From an uncultured Eubacteriales bacterium (GTDB lineage Bacteria; Bacillota; Clostridia; UBA1381), in contig CAJKHT010000061.1 in the NCBI GenBank assembly GCA_905199755.1, forward strand, positions 1-16,661: a stretch of 16,661 bases of DNA. The letters run 5' to 3'. Of the stretch, positions 13,367 through 16,661 are shown piece by piece. Numbering within the stretch: position 1 is the stretch's first letter; every line of letters starts with the position of its first letter. The translations under genes were made by a program, and so were the position numbers. The notes below the pieces were generated by a model. That model made no database searches. It was not told the DNA's origin and saw only the letters and a list, made by a program, of their open reading frames with translations.

Positions 13367-14551
13367 ATGAAGATTAAGCAAAACTGGCTGAGAATACTGC
13401 TGTTTGTTGTTTTTGTCGCACTGGTGGGTGCTGCGGCATATGCGTTTATGCCCAGGCTGCTGAAAATGGCAGGCGTGGTTTTAAGCGTGTTTTTACCGTT
13501 TATATTGGGATATTTATTCTCAAGGCTTGTGAACCCTCTGGCGGATTTTCTGCAAAAAAAGCTTAAATGTCCGCGCAGCGTTTCCGCACTTCTTGTTATT
13601 GTGATTACAATAGGTATAATCGGCGGAACGTTAAGCGTGATATTCTGGAAGCTGTTTGTTGAAGTCAGAAATCTGTATAATCAGTTTCCGCAGATGTATT
13701 CGGACTTTCAGGTTTTTTGGAAACAGTTTTCGGAAAAGTGGTCAAATGTGTATTCAAATATGCCGGAGCAGGTTCAGAATGTGCTTTCCGGTATAGTGGC
13801 ACAGTTTTCCGAAAAAGCGGCGGGCTTTCTTAATTCCAGGTCGGAGCCTGTTGTGGATTATGCGTCCAACTTTGCAAAGGCAATTCCGGGCGGATTTATA
13901 GGAGTAATAATATTCATACTTTCCGTGTACTTCATGGTAGTGGACAATAAAAATGTTTCCGATATTGTTCATAAGATGCTCGGCGCAAAAGCCGTTACGA
14001 AAATGAATGCGGTAAAGAAAGAGTGTAAACGGTATTTGGGCGGATATGTAAAGGCACAGGTGACAATAATGTGTATTACCTTTGTCATAATGCTCATTGA
14101 ATTTACCGTTGCCGGAACGGGCTATTCGATTTTGATAGCCTTTACAACGGCATTTATGGACGCGTTGCCTGTTTTCGGCAGCGGAATAGTATTGTGGCCG
14201 CTGGCGGTGATTAATTTTTTCAGCGGCGATATAAAGAACGGTGCGGTCATGATAATAGCGTTTGTGTCGGTAGTTGTGACGCGGCATCTTATCGAACCTA
14301 AGCTGGTAAGCTCAAAAATGGGTATGAATCCTATTCTCACGCTCATGGCAATGTATGTCGGCTACAGAATATGGGGAGTCGGCGGAATTATTTTGGGTGT
14401 TGTATTTATGATGATTTCGGTAAGCTTTTACAAAGCCGGGATTTTTGATGCACCGATACGCCTGATAAACAGATGCGTGAATTTTATAAAAAGTCAGTAC
14501 AGTGTATGTAAAAAATTTATAATAGATTTAATGGAGGATAATGATGAGTAA
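13367..14551 (+). CDS. AI-2E family transporter, YtvI-like (394 aa)
   Basis: This is an integral membrane protein of the AI-2E/PerM family. There are about seven or eight hydrophobic segments: residues 9-28, 34-54, about 70-95, 174-192, 230-255, 255-275, 290-305 and 325-350. A long soluble, Gln/Glu/Phe-rich loop lies between the third and fourth (about 97-170). LPFILGYLFSRLVNPLADFL (43-62) and the late HLIEPKLVSSKMGMNPILTLMAMYVGY are conserved family regions. The first of these resembles sporulation membrane protein YtvI, but I cannot separate YtvI from other members with certainty. The C terminus is acidic. The stop codon overlaps the start of metG, so the two are translationally coupled. 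Confidence 0.85.
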   Translation: MKIKQNWLRILLFVVFVALVGAAAYAFMPRLLKMAGVVLSVFLPFILGYLFSRLVNPLADFLQKKLKCPRSVSALLVIVITIGIIGGTLSVIFWKLFVEVRNLYNQFPQMYSDFQVFWKQFSEKWSNVYSNMPEQVQNVLSGIVAQFSEKAAGFLNSRSEPVVDYASNFAKAIPGGFIGVIIFILSVYFMVVDNKNVSDIVHKMLGAKAVTKMNAVKKECKRYLGGYVKAQVTIMCITFVIMLIEFTVAGTGYSILIAFTTAFMDALPVFGSGIVLWPLAVINFFSGDIKNGAVMIIAFVSVVVTRHLIEPKLVSSKMGMNPILTLMAMYVGYRIWGVGGIILGVVFMMISVSFYKAGIFDAPIRLINRCVNFIKSQYSVCKKFIIDLMEDNDE

Positions 14552-16472
14552 GGAAAAATATTATATTACAACGGCTATTGCCTATACATCAAAGAAACCG
14601 CATATAGGCAATACCTATGAGATTATTCTCACGGACGCAATTGCACGTTTTAACCGTTTCATAGGCAAGGACGTATTTTTTCTGACAGGTACGGATGAGC
14701 ATGGTCAGAAAATACAGGAAATTGCCGAAACGGAGGGCATAACTCCGAAAGAGCATGTCGACAAGATTGCGGGTGAGATTAAGAATATCGCGGACATGCT
14801 TAATGTAAGCTATGATAAATTTATAAGAACAACGGATGATTACCACGAAAAAGCGGTTCAGCAGATTTTCAATAAGCTGCATGAACAGGGTGATATATAC
14901 AAGAGTGAGTATGAGGGCTGGTACTGTACACCGTGCGAGGCTTTCTGGACACAGACACAGCTTAAGGACGGCTGCTGCCCCGATTGCGGACGTCCTGTGG
15001 AAAAGACAAAAGAGGAAGCATATTTCTTTAAAATGAGTAAATATCAGGACAAGCTCATGAAATATATTGAGGAGCATCCTGAATTTATACAGCCGGAATC
15101 GCGTAAAAATGAAATGGTAAACAATTTTCTGAAGCCGGGACTTCAGGATTTATGTGTTTCAAGAACGTCATTTACATGGGGAGTGCCGGTTGAGTTTGAT
15201 CCGGGACATGTTATATATGTGTGGATAGATGCGCTTGCGAATTATATTACCGCACTCGGATATACACCGTCGGAAAAAGGCGAGCTGTATAAAAAATACT
15301 GGCCTGCCGATGTGCATATAATTGGAAAGGATATTTTAAGATTCCATACAATTTACTGGCCTATTATACTTATGGCTCTCGGCGAACCGCTGCCAAAGCA
15401 GGTATTCGGACACCCGTGGATGCTTTTCGGTGAAGAAAAAATGAGTAAATCCAGAGGAAACGTAATCTATGCTGAGGATTTGGTGCGTCATTTCGGAGTA
15501 GATGCCGTAAGATATTATTCTCTGCATGAAATGCCGTTTGCGCAGGACGGAACAATCACATATGATACATTCATCAGCAGATTTAACAGCGACCTTGCAA
15601 ATAAGCTCGGAAACCTTGTAAACAGAACGGTTGCAATGATTAATAAATATTTTGACGGTGTAATTCAGCCGGGAGATACAAGCGGTGAATTTGATGATGA
15701 CCTGAAAGCTGTTGCAACGGGAGCTGCCGAAAAAATCGCACAGAAGATGAAGTCTTTGAGAGTTGCGGACAGCATTGACGAAATATGGGCTGTGGCAGAC
15801 CGTGCAAATAAATATATAGATGAAACAACTCCGTGGATACTGGCAAAGGACGAGGCGAATAAAGCACGTCTCGGAACGGTATTGTATAATCTTGCGGAAA
15901 CAATAAGAATTATCGCATCGCTTTTGTCGTCGTATATGCCCGATACCGCCGCTGAAATTGCAAAACAGATTAATGCCGCGGATTTAAGCTATGAAGCATC
16001 GAAAACCTTTGGTGTGACAAAAGCCGGAACAAAAGTGGGCGAGGCAGCACCGCTGTTTGCGAGAATTGATGCCGAAAAGAAAATTGCGGAGCTTGATGCG
16101 GAAAGAGAGGCTTCGGCAGAGAAAAAGGTGGAGATTGCACCGTATAAGGATTATATTGAATTTGACGAATGGGAAAAGCTTGATATAAGAGTGGGTAAGG
16201 TGCTTGAATGTGAAGCTGTGCCGAAGAGCAAAAAGCTGCTCCGATTTACGCTTGAATGCGGAAATGAAAAGAGACAGATTTTATCCGGCATATCACAGTT
16301 CCATACACCCGAGGAGATTATTGGCAAAAATGTGCTGTTTATTGCAAATCTCAAACCGCGAAAGATGATGGGACTTGAATCCTGCGGAATGATTTTAAGT
16401 GCCGAGCATGACGGAAAACTGACCGTGCTTACGACGCTTAAGGATATACAGAGCGGTGCGGAAGTAGTATAA
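14544..16472 (+). CDS. metG: Methionyl-tRNA synthetase with C-terminal tRNA-binding domain (642 aa)
   Basis: MetG charges initiator and elongator tRNA-Met with methionine. It is a class I synthetase. The HIGH-type motif is HIGN (residues 20-23). The zinc knuckle shows CTPC and CPDC in the segment near 127-147, the single-knot form. The KMSKS loop is KMSKSRGN near 299. The anticodon-binding helical domain follows, then a Lys/Glu-rich linker and a Trbp111/EMAP-like domain (about 540-642, beginning WEKLDIRVGKVLE) that promotes dimer formation and tRNA binding. Two adjacent ATG codons occur; GGAGG (14533-14537) is 6 bases before the second and 3 before the first, so I start at 14544. It overlaps the previous gene by 8 bases. 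No T-box or other leader is present, as expected for an internal operon gene. Confidence 0.96.
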   Translation: MSKEKYYITTAIAYTSKKPHIGNTYEIILTDAIARFNRFIGKDVFFLTGTDEHGQKIQEIAETEGITPKEHVDKIAGEIKNIADMLNVSYDKFIRTTDDYHEKAVQQIFNKLHEQGDIYKSEYEGWYCTPCEAFWTQTQLKDGCCPDCGRPVEKTKEEAYFFKMSKYQDKLMKYIEEHPEFIQPESRKNEMVNNFLKPGLQDLCVSRTSFTWGVPVEFDPGHVIYVWIDALANYITALGYTPSEKGELYKKYWPADVHIIGKDILRFHTIYWPIILMALGEPLPKQVFGHPWMLFGEEKMSKSRGNVIYAEDLVRHFGVDAVRYYSLHEMPFAQDGTITYDTFISRFNSDLANKLGNLVNRTVAMINKYFDGVIQPGDTSGEFDDDLKAVATGAAEKIAQKMKSLRVADSIDEIWAVADRANKYIDETTPWILAKDEANKARLGTVLYNLAETIRIIASLLSSYMPDTAAEIAKQINAADLSYEASKTFGVTKAGTKVGEAAPLFARIDAEKKIAELDAEREASAEKKVEIAPYKDYIEFDEWEKLDIRVGKVLECEAVPKSKKLLRFTLECGNEKRQILSGISQFHTPEEIIGKNVLFIANLKPRKMMGLESCGMILSAEHDGKLTVLTTLKDIQSGAEVV

Positions 16473-16529
16473 GCACCTGTAATCGGTCGGAATATAAAAA
16501 TATTTATAACAAAATTATATAAAAAAGTC

Positions 16530-16558
16530 TTGCAATATACAAATATATGTGTTATAAT
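16530..16558 (+). promoter_or_regulatory. Strong sigma-A promoter downstream of metG
   Basis: TTGCAA (16530-16535) and TATAAT (16553-16558) have a 17-base spacer, with TGT before the -10 forming an extended -10. Transcription would start near 16565 and run out of the window. Confidence 0.75.
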
Positions 16559-16661
16559 ATGTATTTAGTAGATTATAGGCTTATTGAGAAAGAGTGCGTT
16601 ATCCCACCCTTTCATCTCTCTCTGCTCTGCTTTACGCGTTCCCACAACAATCCTACCCCCC
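16559..16661 (+). other. C-rich stretch behind the promoter, no gene recognised
   Basis: From 16601 to the end (61 bases) I count 29 C and only 4 G, unlike anything else in the window, and the end is a C run. A short imperfect hairpin (GAAAGAGTG with CACCCTTTC) straddles the change. I see no convincing reading frame or ribosome binding site. It may be the leader of a gene beyond the window, a non-coding RNA, or unreliable sequence at a contig end. Confidence 0.4.

Noticed and set aside
13754..14287. Open frame of 177 residues on the minus strand
   Set aside because: It is antisense to the AI-2E transporter gene; its His/Tyr/Arg-rich translation is typical of a shadow frame.
14400..14543. T-box leader before metG
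   Set aside because: metG overlaps the preceding coding region, leaving no room for a leader, and no T-box core or specifier structure is visible.
16565..16615. 16-residue frame on the minus strand in the C-rich tail
   Set aside because: It is preceded only by a GA-repeat, overlaps the start of the predicted plus-strand transcript, and shows no coding sign.

Overview
The window looks like chromosomal core DNA of a spore-forming, low-to-moderate GC member of the Clostridia (Bacillota). Supporting signs are spoIIP, a YtvI-like membrane protein, a DUF4364 protein, an HPr-like protein of a clostridial type, strong GGAGG ribosome binding sites, and consensus sigma-A promoters with 17-base spacers. 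I cannot name a genus. There is no rRNA, tRNA, CRISPR array, insertion sequence, phage or plasmid gene. No gene-free stretch exceeds 300 bases; the longest are 221-416 and the last 189 bases.

Layout. 1-220 (minus) holds a very short gene for a 32-residue Cys-rich single-span peptide, followed by a hairpin-rich tail and a terminator. 417-1109 (plus) is a flavodoxin-fold oxidoreductase with a perfect sigma-A promoter. It converges on mtaB (minus, tRNA methylthiotransferase) across a bidirectional terminator. A 19-A tract and back-to-back promoters separate mtaB from a small HPr-like gene (plus) that lacks the phosphorylatable histidine. 2906-5059 (minus) is the translation/export cluster rplS-lepB-rbgA, with a promoter and possible autoregulatory leader before rplS and an intrinsic terminator or attenuator after rplS and after lepB. 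5154-6293 (plus) is spoIIP. 6404-7663 (plus) is an L-rhamnose isomerase gene with its own promoter. It converges on the minus-strand pair DUF4364-manA. 9389-16472 (plus) is a six-gene co-directional run: DUF362/ferredoxin protein, trmL, degV-like, apgM-like phosphoglycerate mutase, AI-2E/YtvI-like transporter, metG. The gaps are 14-38 bases, with one overlap and no visible terminator, so it is probably one operon driven by tandem promoters. After metG comes a new strong promoter and then a C-rich stretch up to the window end.

How the genes work together. Most are housekeeping. Translation is represented by rplS, rbgA (50S assembly), mtaB and trmL (tRNA anticodon-loop modification) and metG. 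Secretion is represented by lepB. Central metabolism and sugar isomerisation are represented by apgM, manA and rhaA. Sporulation is represented by spoIIP and possibly the YtvI-like protein. No convincing multi-gene novel system is present. The items most worth a second look are the tiny Cys-rich membrane peptide with its structured 3' tail, the His-less HPr-like protein, the 19-A tract inside the presumed mtaB leader, and the odd C-rich sequence behind a strong promoter at the right end.
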